Assembly (NCBI RefSeq): GCF_007829035.1
Contig: NZ_VIVQ01000002.1
Coordinates: 575,728 to 639,727 of the forward strand
Length of the DNA stretch: 64,000 nucleotides
Source of the DNA: Rudaeicoccus suwonensis
GTDB lineage: Bacteria > Actinomycetota > Actinomycetes > Actinomycetales > Dermatophilaceae
Direction: 5' to 3'
The notes beneath the pieces are model-generated. The model had not been told where the DNA came from. It worked only from the letters and a program-made list of their open reading frames with translations, and searched no databases. Shown here in pieces: positions 26,812-35,457 of this stretch. Both the position numbers and the translations under genes were made by a program. Position 1 is the first letter of the stretch. Each line of letters starts with the position of its first letter.

Positions 26812-26889
26812 GCCTGTCGGCATACCCGATCGCGGCCTGATCCCTGCGACCCATTCGAACGAAAACCCAATGAAGAGGGTGACTTTCGC

Positions 26890-28257
26890 GTGTCCTACGA
26901 AGCGATGTACCGCGATGCGCGACGCATTCCGTTCTGGCTCGACCGGGCCGAGCGACCTGCTGCGCGCGAACCGCTGACCGGCGACCTGAACTGTGACCTG
27001 GCCGTCGTCGGCGGCGGATTCAGTGGTTTGTGGACGGCCCTGCTGGCCAAGGAGGCCGACCCCTCGCGGGATGTCGTGCTGGTCGAAGGCGACCGGTTGG
27101 CGTGGGCGGCCAGCGGTCGCAACGGCGGATTCTGCGCGGCCAGCCTGACGCACGGTTACGACAACGGCGCGACCCGCTTCGGTGAGGCCGCGATGCCTGA
27201 GATCGAGCGACTCGGTATGGCGAACCTCGACGCGATCGAGGCCACCGTCGAACGCCTCGGCATCGACTGCGATTTCGAGCGGACCGGCGAAGTCGACGTC
27301 GCAACACAGCCGTACCAGTTGGCAGAGTTGGGCGACGGCGACGACGTGCTCGATGCCGCCGCCATACGTGCCGAGCTGGACTCGCCGACCTTCCTCGGTG
27401 GGGCGTGGGACAAGACCGGTGTGGCGATGCTCGACCCGGCGAAGCTGGCCTGGGGGCTGGCGGCCGCCGCCGAATCGCTCGGCGTGCGGATCATCGAGCA
27501 GACCCCCGTCCGATCGCTCAACGCGGAATCGTCCACCGTCGAGTTGCGAGCCGACCACGGCGTCATACGTGCCGAGCGGGTTGCGTTGGGCACCAATGTC
27601 TTTCAGCCCTTGTTGAAGCGGCTGAGGTTGTTCACCGTGCCCGTCTATGACTACGTGCTGGTGACCGAGCCACTCACGGACGCGCAGCTGGAATCCATCG
27701 GCTGGCGCAACCGGCAAGGCTTCGGCGACAGCGGCAACCAGTTCCACTACTACCGGCTCACCGCCGACAACCGCATCCTGTGGGGCGGGTACGACGCGAT
27801 CTACCACTTCGGTCGTCAGGTGAAGCCCGAGTATGACGACCGCCCCGCGACCTACGAGACGCTCGCCGGTCATTTCGTGCAGACCTTCCCGCAGCTGGCC
27901 GGAATCCGGTTCAGCCACCGCTGGGGCGGCGCGATCGACACGTGCACGCGCTTCTTCTCCTTCGCCGGGACGGCTGCCGGTGGGAAGGTCGCGTACAGCC
28001 TCGGCTACACCGGCCTCGGTGTCGGCGCGACGCGCTTCGGCGCGCAGGCGATGCTCGACCTGCTCGACGGCCGCGACACCGAGGTCACCCGCTCTCCGAT
28101 CGTGCGCACCAAGCCACTGCCGTTCCCACCAGAACCGTTGGCGTATGCGGGAATTCAGCTGACGCGCGGTGCGCTCGCGCGGGCCGACGCGCATGAGGGC
28201 CGGCGCAATCTGTGGCTGCGTTCGCTGGATCGCCTCGGGTTGGGATTCGACTCATGA
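26890..28257 (+). CDS. FAD-dependent oxidoreductase, gamma-glutamylputrescine oxidase type
   Basis: The 455-aa DAO-family flavoprotein has the dinucleotide motif 'CDLAVVGGGFSGLWTALLAK' followed by 'VVLVEGDRLAWAASGRNGGF', and 'GFGDSGNQFHYYRLTADNRI' and 'RWGGAIDTCTRFFSFAGTAA' in the substrate and FAD-binding parts. PuuB oxidises gamma-glutamylputrescine to the aldehyde; related enzymes take other amines. GTG start at 26890 follows 'gaagagggtgac'. Its stop overlaps the permease ATG (ATGA), linking oxidase and importer. No gamma-glutamylputrescine synthetase (PuuA) is present in the window. Confidence 0.85.
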   Translation: MSYEAMYRDARRIPFWLDRAERPAAREPLTGDLNCDLAVVGGGFSGLWTALLAKEADPSRDVVLVEGDRLAWAASGRNGGFCAASLTHGYDNGATRFGEAAMPEIERLGMANLDAIEATVERLGIDCDFERTGEVDVATQPYQLAELGDGDDVLDAAAIRAELDSPTFLGGAWDKTGVAMLDPAKLAWGLAAAAESLGVRIIEQTPVRSLNAESSTVELRADHGVIRAERVALGTNVFQPLLKRLRLFTVPVYDYVLVTEPLTDAQLESIGWRNRQGFGDSGNQFHYYRLTADNRILWGGYDAIYHFGRQVKPEYDDRPATYETLAGHFVQTFPQLAGIRFSHRWGGAIDTCTRFFSFAGTAAGGKVAYSLGYTGLGVGATRFGAQAMLDLLDGRDTEVTRSPIVRTKPLPFPPEPLAYAGIQLTRGALARADAHEGRRNLWLRSLDRLGLGFDS

Positions 28258-29810
28258 CGGTGGAGAAGTCCGCGCACCCGACGTCCGGTCCGGCCGGCGC
28301 AGGTGATGGTGGGGCCGCGCTGCGCTCGGTCGACGTGCTCAAGCGTCAGGTGCGCACCCTCCCGCTGGTCGGCCTGATCTTCTTCAGCGTGTCCGGTGGG
28401 CCGTTCGGCCTGGAGGAGAGCGTCAGCAGCGGCGGCGCCGGCATGACGATGCTCATGCTGCTGGTGATCCCGGTGCTGTTCGGCATCCCATGCTCGCTGA
28501 TGGCTGCCGAACTCGGCTCGGCGCTGCCGGTGGAAGGCGGGTACTACTACTGGGTCAAGGTCGGTCTCGGCAAATTCGCGGCCTTCACCGAGGGTGCCTG
28601 GCAGTGGATGAACAGCTTCCTGGACACCGCGCTCTACCCGATCGTCTTCGCCGACTACCTCGCCAACTACTGGGGCGGCGTGTCCCGCGGTCGGCACGTG
28701 TGGTTCTCGTTCTTCAACGGCCAATTCAGCATCGACACGCACTGGGTTGTCGCGGTGGCCTTCATGATTCCGTTGGCGTGGTTGAACATTCGCGGGTCGC
28801 GCCTTGTCGGCGACAGTTCGCTGTTGCTGATGGTCGTGGTGCTGCTGCCGTTCGCGGTGCTGTCCGTCTACGGGATCGTGCACATCATGCAACACGGCAC
28901 GTGGAGTGACGCCACGTCACCGTTCACGCTGCCGGGGCAGAGCAACTTCAACGCCTTCGGCGCCTGCCTGGGTGTGGTCATCTGGAACTACATCGGCTGG
29001 GAGAACCCGTCGACGGTGCTGCCCGAGGTCGACGAGCCACGGCGAACCTTCCGGCGGGCCTTGATGATTGCGATCCCGCTGATCACGATCAGCTACGTGC
29101 TGCCGATGATCGCGGCGCTCGGGTCGGGTCTGCACAAGAACGACGCTGACTGGCAGGACGGCGACTTCGCGAATGTCGCCCGGTTGCTCGCCGGGCCGTG
29201 GCTGTTCTGGGTGCTGTCGATCGGCGTGATGATCGCACAGGTCGGACTGTTCTCCTCGTTGCTGATGAGCGGGTCACGCGTGCCGCGGGTGCTTGCGGCC
29301 GACGGCTATCTGCCCAAGTGGGTCGCCAAGGATCACCCGAAGCACAAGACACCCGCAGCTGCGATCATCCTGTCCTGCGTCATCTTCGCGGTCTTCTGCA
29401 CGATGGATTTCTCCGCGCTGGTCGATGCCGATGTGCTGACGAACATGGCCGCGATCCTGCTCGAGTTCGCCGCCTTCATCGCGTTGCGCCGCAAACTGCC
29501 GGGTATGGCGCGGCCCTACCGCGTGCCCGGCGGAATGCTCGGAGCTGTCGGACTGGTCGTCTTTCCAACGGTTTTCACGATCTGGCTTGCCTGGAGCAGC
29601 TTGACCCAGGAGCCCGCAGCCTTCTGGATCGGCATCGTGATCCTGGTGCTCGGCCTGCTGTTTTACCCGCTGGCCAAGCGCACGCTGAAGAAGGGCGAAG
29701 CCGATGCTCCGGTGTTCAGCGACCTGGTCGACCTCGGCCCCGGCGTCGACACCGAGCAGGCCATGCGCTCCGGTCTGCTGGTGGCCGAGCGTGTGCCGGC
29801 CGGTGCGTGA
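28254..29810 (+). CDS. APC-superfamily amino acid/polyamine permease
   Basis: The 518-aa protein has about twelve hydrophobic segments and the APC entry motif 'FFSVSGGPFGLEESVSSGGA' in segment 1. 'NYIGWENPSTVLPEVDEPRR' and 'LLMSGSRVPRVLAADGYLPK' are typical of the family. It should import an amine or amino acid for the pathway encoded alongside. The ATG overlaps the oxidase stop. The upstream in-frame ATG at 28212 lies inside the oxidase gene and is less likely. Confidence 0.9.
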   Translation: MTVEKSAHPTSGPAGAGDGGAALRSVDVLKRQVRTLPLVGLIFFSVSGGPFGLEESVSSGGAGMTMLMLLVIPVLFGIPCSLMAAELGSALPVEGGYYYWVKVGLGKFAAFTEGAWQWMNSFLDTALYPIVFADYLANYWGGVSRGRHVWFSFFNGQFSIDTHWVVAVAFMIPLAWLNIRGSRLVGDSSLLLMVVVLLPFAVLSVYGIVHIMQHGTWSDATSPFTLPGQSNFNAFGACLGVVIWNYIGWENPSTVLPEVDEPRRTFRRALMIAIPLITISYVLPMIAALGSGLHKNDADWQDGDFANVARLLAGPWLFWVLSIGVMIAQVGLFSSLLMSGSRVPRVLAADGYLPKWVAKDHPKHKTPAAAIILSCVIFAVFCTMDFSALVDADVLTNMAAILLEFAAFIALRRKLPGMARPYRVPGGMLGAVGLVVFPTVFTIWLAWSSLTQEPAAFWIGIVILVLGLLFYPLAKRTLKKGEADAPVFSDLVDLGPGVDTEQAMRSGLLVAERVPAGA

Positions 29811-29862
29811 CAGCGCACCCCGACCGGCCACCGACCGAGACGTATGACGTGAGGATGTTCCG

Positions 29863-30237
29863 ATGAGACAGCGGTTGTACGTTCCCGATGTGACTGCGGG
29901 CGAGTTGGCGCAGTCGTGTCCGCCGGGCACGAGCGTCGTGCAGGGAGAGCCGACTGCGGCATACACGGAGTTCGGCGGTGACGGTGATGGCGACGCTGTC
30001 GCCGACGACGGCCTGGACATCGGCCTGTGGGAGATGACGCCGGGCATCGTCACCGATGTCGAGCAGGACGAGTGCTTCCTGGTGGTCGCGGGAGAGGGTT
30101 CGGTGACCTTCGAGGACGGCACGACGCTCGCGTTGCGGCCCGGGACCCTCGTGCAGCTGCACGAGGGTGAGCGGACGACATGGACCGTCATACGCACGCT
30201 GCGGAAGGTCTACGTCGCCGGGCGCATCGCACACTGA
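29863..30237 (+). CDS. Cupin (DUF861-like) protein
   Basis: The 124-aa single-domain cupin shows 'GLDIGLWEMTPGIVTDVEQD', 'ECFLVVAGEGSVTFEDG' and 'LRPGTLVQLHEGERTTWTVI'. DUF861-type cupins often accompany amine and aminotransferase clusters, with unknown or accessory enzymatic roles. It starts 52 bases after the permease gene and probably ends the operon. Confidence 0.85.
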   Translation: MRQRLYVPDVTAGELAQSCPPGTSVVQGEPTAAYTEFGGDGDGDAVADDGLDIGLWEMTPGIVTDVEQDECFLVVAGEGSVTFEDGTTLALRPGTLVQLHEGERTTWTVIRTLRKVYVAGRIAH

Positions 30238-30273
30238 CGAGCGCTGTCGCGGTCGATCACCCCCAATGCCTCG

Positions 30274-30585
30274 TCAGGGCGAGGTGAAGTCATCGTGGTC
30301 GCCGACGCGTCGCCAGCGGCATCGCAGTTCACCATCGACGGTGATCAGTTCGACCGTCGCTCGGCCGTCCGCGCTGGCAAACGACCACGTCATCTCCAAG
30401 ATGCCGGGAGCCGATCGCACGGATTTGATGCGCAACGATTGCGGCCATGGCGTTGCCGGGTCTTGGGCGAAGGCATCACATGCCGGCGCGAACTTCTCTT
30501 GAACGACCTTTCGGAAGGCGGCAGCGTGCTCACGTTTCAGTCGCTTGTAGTCGCTGTCGAACGCAGCAGTCGTTTCGAATTTCAC
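30274..30585 (-). CDS. RelE/ParE-type toxin
   Basis: The 103-aa protein begins 'MKFETTAAFDSDYKRLKREH', the usual RelE/YafQ start, and ends with beta strands 'EMTWSFASADGRATVELITV' and 'RCRWRRVGDHDDF'. RelE-type toxins cleave mRNA on the ribosome. The GTG start overlaps the antitoxin stop (GTGA), so antitoxin and toxin are translated in turn. Confidence 0.8.
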   Translation of the reverse strand: MKFETTAAFDSDYKRLKREHAAAFRKVVQEKFAPACDAFAQDPATPWPQSLRIKSVRSAPGILEMTWSFASADGRATVELITVDGELRCRWRRVGDHDDFTSP

Positions 30586-30890
30586 TCGGAGTCGAGGTCG
30601 TCGAGGTGCTTCAGGAATGCATCGGTGGATTCGTGAACTGTCACGTTGCCCGCTGAGGTGTGCTCATCGACCTCGCGCTCGCGCTGCTGCCAGCGTTCGG
30701 CCCAGAACCACCGCTGATCTGCGGGGACAGGCAAGGCCGGGCGTAGCTCGATCACGCCGTCGGCGCGCTCGGTGATCTCCAACTGCGCGCCCGGTTCGTC
30801 CAGGTGAAGCCGCCGACGAATGTCGGCCGGGAGCGCAACAGTGCCGCGGCTCTGGACGCCGACGTAACGCGGGGCGGGCGACGTTGTCAT
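30582..30890 (-). CDS. AbrB/MazE-type antitoxin
   Basis: The 102-aa protein has an N-terminal swapped-hairpin AbrB domain ('GVQSRGTVALPADIRRRLHL', 'EPGAQLEITERADGVIELRP') that would bind the promoter, and a C-terminal acidic tail ('STDAFLKHLDDLDSE') that would bind the toxin. I start it at ATG 30890; the ATG at 30974 gives an unlikely Cys-rich extension. A -10-like tatgat sequence lies just upstream. An AbrB antitoxin with a RelE toxin is a less common pairing. Confidence 0.8.
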   Translation of the reverse strand: MTTSPAPRYVGVQSRGTVALPADIRRRLHLDEPGAQLEITERADGVIELRPALPVPADQRWFWAERWQQREREVDEHTSAGNVTVHESTDAFLKHLDDLDSE

Positions 30891-31040
30891 ACGTAGATCA
30901 TACTGCCGCTCAGCGGTATTACAGCAAAGCAGCTTTCTTTCAGTTGCTCTGCAATGGCCCACATGTTGGGGCATTGCAGAGTGATGTCGGAGTGGCTGCG
31001 GCTAGTGGGGAGTGTCAGCGCTGCGGCATAGCCTTCACGC

Positions 31041-31371
31041 ATGCGCACTGCACGGCTCTCGCTCGATCGTCCGCGGCACAGCGACCTGGCCGAATTGTTC
31101 GCCATCTACAGCGACCCGCGAGTGTGGACGCATTACCCGAGTCATCGGCATACCGAACCGGCGACGACCGAAGTGATGCTGCAGCGCTGGATCGACGGCT
31201 GGGCGAACGACGGCTTCGGCATGTGGATCGTGCGGACGCTGGACGATTCCGCGATGCTCGGGCACTGCGGATGCACCGTGCGGGCGGGTGCCTTCTGGAA
31301 TCTTGGCTACTCGCCTGGTCTATGCCGATCGCGAGCTCACCCCGAACGAACTTGCGGCGACCCTGCGATGA
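31041..31371 (+). pseudogene. GNAT acetyltransferase with internal deletion
   Basis: The N-terminus is a normal GNAT ('RTARLSLDRPRHSDLAELFA', 'WIVRTLDDSAMLGHCGCTVR' and FWNLGY). Right after FWNLGY, where the acetyl-CoA-binding motif A should begin, the frame loses all family features. In another frame a plausible GNAT end appears at once ('RLVYADRELTPNELAATLR' then TGA at 31369). So about half of the domain, including the CoA site, was deleted and the frame shifted. The product cannot be an active acetyltransferase. Confidence 0.7.
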
Positions 31372-31481
31372 GGTCGTCCTCGGAGGCCGCAACGGGTGTC
31401 GACGCAGTTGCGGAATGATGGCCCGATGGGGAGCACGGGGAAATCAGCCCTCGGCGGCGCGATCGCGATCAGCCGGAGGGC

Positions 31482-31883
31482 GTGAGCAACATGAGTCCTG
31501 AGAATCTGCACGAGTTCTTTCTCGGTTCGACTGGGGTGGCCGGTGCGCTCATCGGTCTGCTCTTCGTCGCGGTTTCCGTCGCCGGCGACAAATCCGCTGC
31601 GGCCGCCATCCCGCCGGAGTTGTATCGGGTTCGTGCCCAAGCTGCACTCACGACCTTCGTGAACAGTCTGGTCGTCTCACTGGTGGCGCTGATTCCCGCA
31701 GATGCGCTGGGTACGACCGCTCTTGTCGCTGCGCTGATGGGATTGGCGTCCGTGGTCGGGTCGTTGTTCGTCCTGCTCAGACGGCACCAGTCGAGGGTCA
31801 GCAAACGGGATGTCACGCTGCTCGCGTCACTGTTCGTCTTGTTCTTGTGCGGTCCCAATTATCCGCAATTCCTGCGACGCTGA
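31482..31883 (+). CDS. Small membrane protein of unknown function
   Basis: The 133-aa product has three or four hydrophobic segments ('GVAGALIGLLFVAVSVAGD', 'TTFVNSLVVSLVALIPADAL', 'TLLASLFVLFLCGPN'). The GTG at 31482 and ATG at 31491 are both possible. The family is not identified; related actinobacterial proteins I know with a 'FFLGSTGVAGALIGLLFVAV' start tend to be longer, so the gene may be truncated, ending where the dispersed repeat at 31875 begins. Confidence 0.6.
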   Translation: MSNMSPENLHEFFLGSTGVAGALIGLLFVAVSVAGDKSAAAAIPPELYRVRAQAALTTFVNSLVVSLVALIPADALGTTALVAALMGLASVVGSLFVLLRRHQSRVSKRDVTLLASLFVLFLCGPNYPQFLRR

Positions 31884-31901
31884 CTCTTGATAAACAGTTT
31901 T
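31875..31901 (+). repeat. Dispersed ~26-bp repeat, copy A
   Basis: cgacgctgactcttgataaa followed by cagtttt resembles the sequences at 32946 and 35366. The shared core is ACTCTcGATaAg.GGTTTt. It overlaps the end of the membrane-protein gene. Confidence 0.4.
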
Positions 31902-32029
31902 GACCTGTTGGGGGGATCAGGTCGTGCACGACTTTGCGGGTGTTCTGCCCGTTCCACCTAGCACCGACAGAGACAAGAAACTCGTCGTCGATTGAGCATT
32001 CTCTGTCGAGACAGCGGAAGTGCTGGTCC

Positions 32030-32866
32030 TTAACGGGTTGTGGTGAGTTCGTTCAGGATGACGGGCCATGCTTGAGACCCGAGTTCGCGATCAGCGTTTT
32101 CGTTCCCACCCCGCATCATGGTCGCGCCCGTTGTGACTGGGTGCTCGCCGGGGAGGATGGTGCGGTGCCCAGCGTGAGGATGGACGATCAGCTGGGTCAC
32201 GAGGCCTGCCTGTGCACGATGCGCAACGATTCGCTGGGCGTGCGCGACACTGGGCCAGACTTGATCGTCCCCGCCGGCAACCAGCACTAAGCGGTTGATA
32301 TGTTCCACTGGGATTCGCGCGGTGGTGGCAGCGTGTCCTGCTGTGCTCCAGGACTTTTCGTACAAGGGTCGGAAGTGGGCCGGGGTCTGTGCCACGTGCT
32401 CGTTCCAGTCGAACGGCACGTACGGCAGTGCCTGGCCGCGGAGTGTCCAGTGCGATGTTTCGCGGTCGCCGTCGTAGCCGGCCCACACGACGTCAGAGGG
32501 CGCGAACGCGATGACTTCCGCGACGTCATCAGACAGTGCGCCGACCAGCAGTGCCGCTTCCGACCCGAACGAGGTACCGGCGACCCACACCCGGTCACAC
32601 TCAGTCTTCAACCAGTCGATGCGTTGAAAGAACGTTTCGAGTGGGATCTCCCAGGGGCTGGTGTGCTGGCCGGTGCCACCGAACCATCGGGTCGACTCCG
32701 CCAAGCATCCATGTTCAGCGAATATCCGCGCTCGATCGGTATCGATCCGGCCGCTGGAGCCCGCAAGAACCAGGACGCCGGTGCCTGTCGGTCGCTCGGG
32801 TGCCCACCGCACACCGTCCGGATCGGAAAATTCAACGGGAAACACATCGCCATTGTGTCGGTGCAC
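32030..32866 (-). CDS. Acyl-CoA thioester hydrolase/BAAT C-terminal-like alpha/beta hydrolase
   Basis: The 278-aa protein has 'GTGVLVLAGSSGRIDTDRAR' near the start, the nucleophile elbow 'VAGTSFGSEAALLVGALS' and a late 'DDQVWPSVAHAQRI' plus 'HPHAGHRTILPGEHP' carrying the Asp and His. This layout matches bacterial BAAT C-terminal domain proteins, thought to hydrolyse acyl thioesters or esters. Substrate unknown. It is a single gene with no operon partner. Confidence 0.8.
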   Translation of the reverse strand: MHRHNGDVFPVEFSDPDGVRWAPERPTGTGVLVLAGSSGRIDTDRARIFAEHGCLAESTRWFGGTGQHTSPWEIPLETFFQRIDWLKTECDRVWVAGTSFGSEAALLVGALSDDVAEVIAFAPSDVVWAGYDGDRETSHWTLRGQALPYVPFDWNEHVAQTPAHFRPLYEKSWSTAGHAATTARIPVEHINRLVLVAGGDDQVWPSVAHAQRIVAHRAQAGLVTQLIVHPHAGHRTILPGEHPVTTGATMMRGGNENADRELGSQAWPVILNELTTTR

Positions 32867-32945
32867 GCCATCCGTGCCATGACCGCCGCCTCAACCGCTT
32901 GCTAGAGGGATCGTCTTCGGATCATCCACACTGCCCGCACCCCAC

Positions 32946-32973
32946 GCGACGCATACTCTCGATAAGAGGTTTT
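32946..32973 (+). repeat. Dispersed ~26-bp repeat, copy B
   Basis: gcgacgcatactctcgataa then gaggtttt; shares the core of copies A and C and lies between two genes. Confidence 0.4.
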
Positions 32974-33055
32974 CGCCCCTCCCGAGCCTCGGTCCGTTCG
33001 CAGGGTCGTGATGATCGGATCGGGTCGCGGAGTGTTCAGTAGGGGGATCGCTAAC

Positions 33056-33421
33056 GTGACAGATTCGCAGCGGGTCGACCTGCGGGCACTGCTGGGCTTG
33101 TGCGACGACACAGACCCTGGTGAGACTGCTGACGTGACCCGAGCAGGCGCCAGAGATTCCTCCTGGCATGACCATGACGTCGCGATCGCTGCGACAGCCT
33201 GGTTGGCGGCGCCCCGCAATTCCGACGCTTACCGGCGTCTGGTCGAGGCGGTCGACCGGCGGAATCAGTGGCTTCAACCCGTGCTCACCGAATCGAGCGA
33301 GCAGCCCGAGATTCTCGATGAGGTTGGGGCTGATCGGCCGCCGGCCAGTGTCGGCGACGTTTTCGGCGGGCTCGACGCGAGAGCGGCGCTGGAGCGCCTG
33401 CGGCGAGGAATTGACGGCTAG
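33056..33421 (+). CDS. Hypothetical 121-aa protein
   Basis: GTG at 33056 is preceded by AGGGGG at good spacing ('agtagggggatcgctaac'). The soluble product contains 'DVAIAATAWLAAPRNSDAYR' and 'RLVEAVDRRNQWLQPVL' and is helical. Family unknown. The next gene starts immediately after its stop, so the two are co-transcribed. Confidence 0.65.
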   Translation: MTDSQRVDLRALLGLCDDTDPGETADVTRAGARDSSWHDHDVAIAATAWLAAPRNSDAYRRLVEAVDRRNQWLQPVLTESSEQPEILDEVGADRPPASVGDVFGGLDARAALERLRRGIDG

Positions 33422-33691
33422 GTGTCAATCGCGCAGGGTCCGGGAATGGAGCCGCCCCGCGGGCCGGATCGACTGCTGAATGCGTCCTGGCCGAAGTATC
33501 CGCGGGCAGTGAAGCTGGCACCTGAGCCGATCGAGGTCGAGGTCCGATTGGTGTGGGATGACGGCGAGGAATGGTGCCGCGGCCGACCTGACCGGTGGAC
33601 TCAGCGACACGTGTCCGTCAAGCTCTGGCATCCACGAGTCGCGCCGGTGCAGGGGGTGTGGGTCGCGCCGGACGACGTGCGGCGTGTCTAG
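33422..33691 (+). CDS. Hypothetical 89-aa protein
   Basis: A GTG directly after the upstream stop opens 89 codons. The C-terminal half is rich in Trp ('RLVWDDGEEWCRGRPDRWTQ', 'HVSVKLWHPRVAPVQGVWV') and looks like a small beta-rich domain. No family recognised. Its last four bases overlap the end of the convergent LysR gene. Confidence 0.6.
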   Translation: MSIAQGPGMEPPRGPDRLLNASWPKYPRAVKLAPEPIEVEVRLVWDDGEEWCRGRPDRWTQRHVSVKLWHPRVAPVQGVWVAPDDVRRV

Positions 33692-34611
33692 CTGTGCGGT
33701 TCGTTGCTGGGGTTGCGGAGTGAGTGGCGTATCGAGCTGATCGCGGCGGTGATGGCGGGTTGTTGTTGCGCGGTATGTCGGGTCACGGCAGTGAGGCGGC
33801 GGTTCATGGGCCGGGGAAGGGTTGTGCGGCCTAGGCGTTCCTGATGGGCGCGGGTGACGAGTTCGGGCAGTAGTGCCACGCCTGCCTCGGCGCTGACGAG
33901 GTCGGCGATCGTCAGGAGTCCTTCGAACTCCCACCGCCGGAGGGGCTCGGCTTGTAGCTGCTCGAGGAAGTGGTCTCCTGCGATTCGAGATCCGTGGCCG
34001 CGCGGAGCGGATATCCACACGTGGCTGCTGATGAGTTGGGCGAGTTCTTCACGTGTCTGTGGGGCGTTGTAACGGCCGGCGGTGGCTGGGTAGGTCAGGT
34101 GGATGGGGTCGGTGTGGAGCAGGTAGGGGCGTAGTCCTTCTGGGGGTGATGCCGGTGGGGATGCCCATGAGTCGATGACGGCTAAGTCCGAGCGGTGCGA
34201 TGTGACGTCGAGCAGCGCGGTCTCCGCGCTGCTCTCTTTGAGTGTTAGATCTAAACCGGGGTGGTCCGCCTGGAGACTGATCAGGCTCGTTGCGACGACG
34301 GCCGCCAGGTTGGGGATGGTCGTGATGACCAATCTGCCGGTAACGGTGCCAGCCAAGTGCGCTAGTTCCGATTCGATGTCCTCAGCGAGGGCGAGAAGAT
34401 CTTTCGAGCGTGCTACGAGTGCGCGGCCAGCAGGAGTGAGGGAAGCAGAGCGGGCCGTGCGTTCGATCAGCGCGGTCCCCATCTCGCGCTCTAGCCCCGC
34501 TAGTTGTTGCGACACCGCGGACGGGGTGTATCCAAGAGCGGCGGCGGTGGCGCTGATCGTGCCGAACTCGCCGAAGCGTTGCAAGGTTCGTAGGCGAAGC
34601 AAATCGAGCAT
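33688..34611 (-). CDS. LysR-family transcriptional regulator
   Basis: The 307-aa protein has the LysR winged helix at 1-60 ('LRTLQRFGEFGTISATAAAL', 'GYTPSAVSQQLAGLEREMG') and a periplasmic-binding-like effector domain ('TVTGRLVITTIPNLAAVVA'). It is divergent from the LysE-type exporter 70 bases away, the classical LysG/LysE arrangement in which the regulator activates export on binding an amino acid. Confidence 0.92.
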   Translation of the reverse strand: MLDLLRLRTLQRFGEFGTISATAAALGYTPSAVSQQLAGLEREMGTALIERTARSASLTPAGRALVARSKDLLALAEDIESELAHLAGTVTGRLVITTIPNLAAVVATSLISLQADHPGLDLTLKESSAETALLDVTSHRSDLAVIDSWASPPASPPEGLRPYLLHTDPIHLTYPATAGRYNAPQTREELAQLISSHVWISAPRGHGSRIAGDHFLEQLQAEPLRRWEFEGLLTIADLVSAEAGVALLPELVTRAHQERLGRTTLPRPMNRRLTAVTRHTAQQQPAITAAISSIRHSLRNPSNEPHS

Positions 34612-34681
34612 CAGTCCTCCTTACTCTGGGCACCATAATGTTGCGCTTTTATTGGTGCTTGCAAGGCACTAGACAGGAACC
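34612..34681. promoter_or_regulatory. LysR/LysE divergent promoter region
   Basis: The 70-base gap contains AT-rich sequence ('ataatgttgcgcttttattg') and a LysR-type T-N11-A candidate. A 'gtgcttgcaaggcac' interrupted palindrome (GTGCTTGCAAGGCAC) is visible at about 34654-34668 and may bind the regulator. Function is inferred. Confidence 0.45.
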
Positions 34682-35311
34682 ATGCCTACCGCATCCACGC
34701 TGTTGATGTTCCTCGTCGTGTGTCTGGGCGTAGTTCTTGTCCCAGGACCATCGAACATGTTGATACTCAGCTGCGGGTTGAGTAGGGGTCGCCGCTACGC
34801 AATGGCTGCGGTCACCGGTGTGGAGACCGCTTCGGCGGTGCGTGTCGTGGCGACCGCCGCCGGACTAGCGACGCTGCTGGCATCCTCGCCGACGGTGTAT
34901 GCACTCATCCGGTGGGCAGGAGTCGCGTACCTGATCTGGCTCGCGGCGCAAGCGTTGCGCGGCCGAGACCACAACCCGCCGGAACCGTCCCAGGGGCACT
35001 TGCCCGCCGGACAGGGACTGCGCGGCGCTGGCCGCGGTTTCGTGGTCGCGCTAGCGAACCCAAAGATGGTGATCTTCTTCCTCGCCCTCTTTCCCCAATT
35101 CGTGCACCCCGGCCGCGGTCCTGCCGCGGTGCAAATGCTGCTGCTCGGCGCGATCTTTTGGTTCCTCGGAGCGGTCTGGGATATCGCCCTTGCCCTGGCC
35201 TCCGATGCAATCGGGGGGCGCCTACGAGACCGGCCCAAGATCCGTCGCGCTCAAAAGCACCTAGAGGTCATCACCTATCTCCTTCTCGCCGGCTGGGCAG
35301 CACTTACCTGA
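34682..35311 (+). CDS. LysE/RhtB-family amino acid exporter
   Basis: The 209-aa membrane protein has six hydrophobic segments and the family start 'LMFLVVCLGVVLVPGPSNML', with 'GFVVALANPKMVIFFLALFP' in the middle. LysE/RhtB proteins export amino acids. It is paired with a divergent LysR regulator. It is the last clearly chromosomal gene before the mobile-element mosaic. Confidence 0.92.
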   Translation: MPTASTLLMFLVVCLGVVLVPGPSNMLILSCGLSRGRRYAMAAVTGVETASAVRVVATAAGLATLLASSPTVYALIRWAGVAYLIWLAAQALRGRDHNPPEPSQGHLPAGQGLRGAGRGFVVALANPKMVIFFLALFPQFVHPGRGPAAVQMLLLGAIFWFLGAVWDIALALASDAIGGRLRDRPKIRRAQKHLEVITYLLLAGWAALT

Positions 35312-35365
35312 GCACAAAACCTTCAAGGTCGACCAGCGAGGGGTGCACCCGTCTCGATAGACGAT

Positions 35366-35390
35366 CACGCTGACTCTCGATGAGCGGTTT
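35366..35390 (+). repeat. Dispersed ~26-bp repeat, copy C
   Basis: cacgctgactctcgatgagc then ggttt; near-match of copies A and B. It ends four bases before the IS256 left end. Confidence 0.4.
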
Positions 35391-35457
35391 CTGAGGGACT
35401 GTCCGGCGAACGGTGTAACTGGCCTGACACGCCGACCGTGGTTGGCGGGGAAGGTTT

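Noticed and set aside
25256..28194. Two very long minus-strand open frames opposite the aminotransferase and oxidase genes
   Set aside because: They are antisense shadows of well-recognised enzymes and have no start signals or domain motifs.
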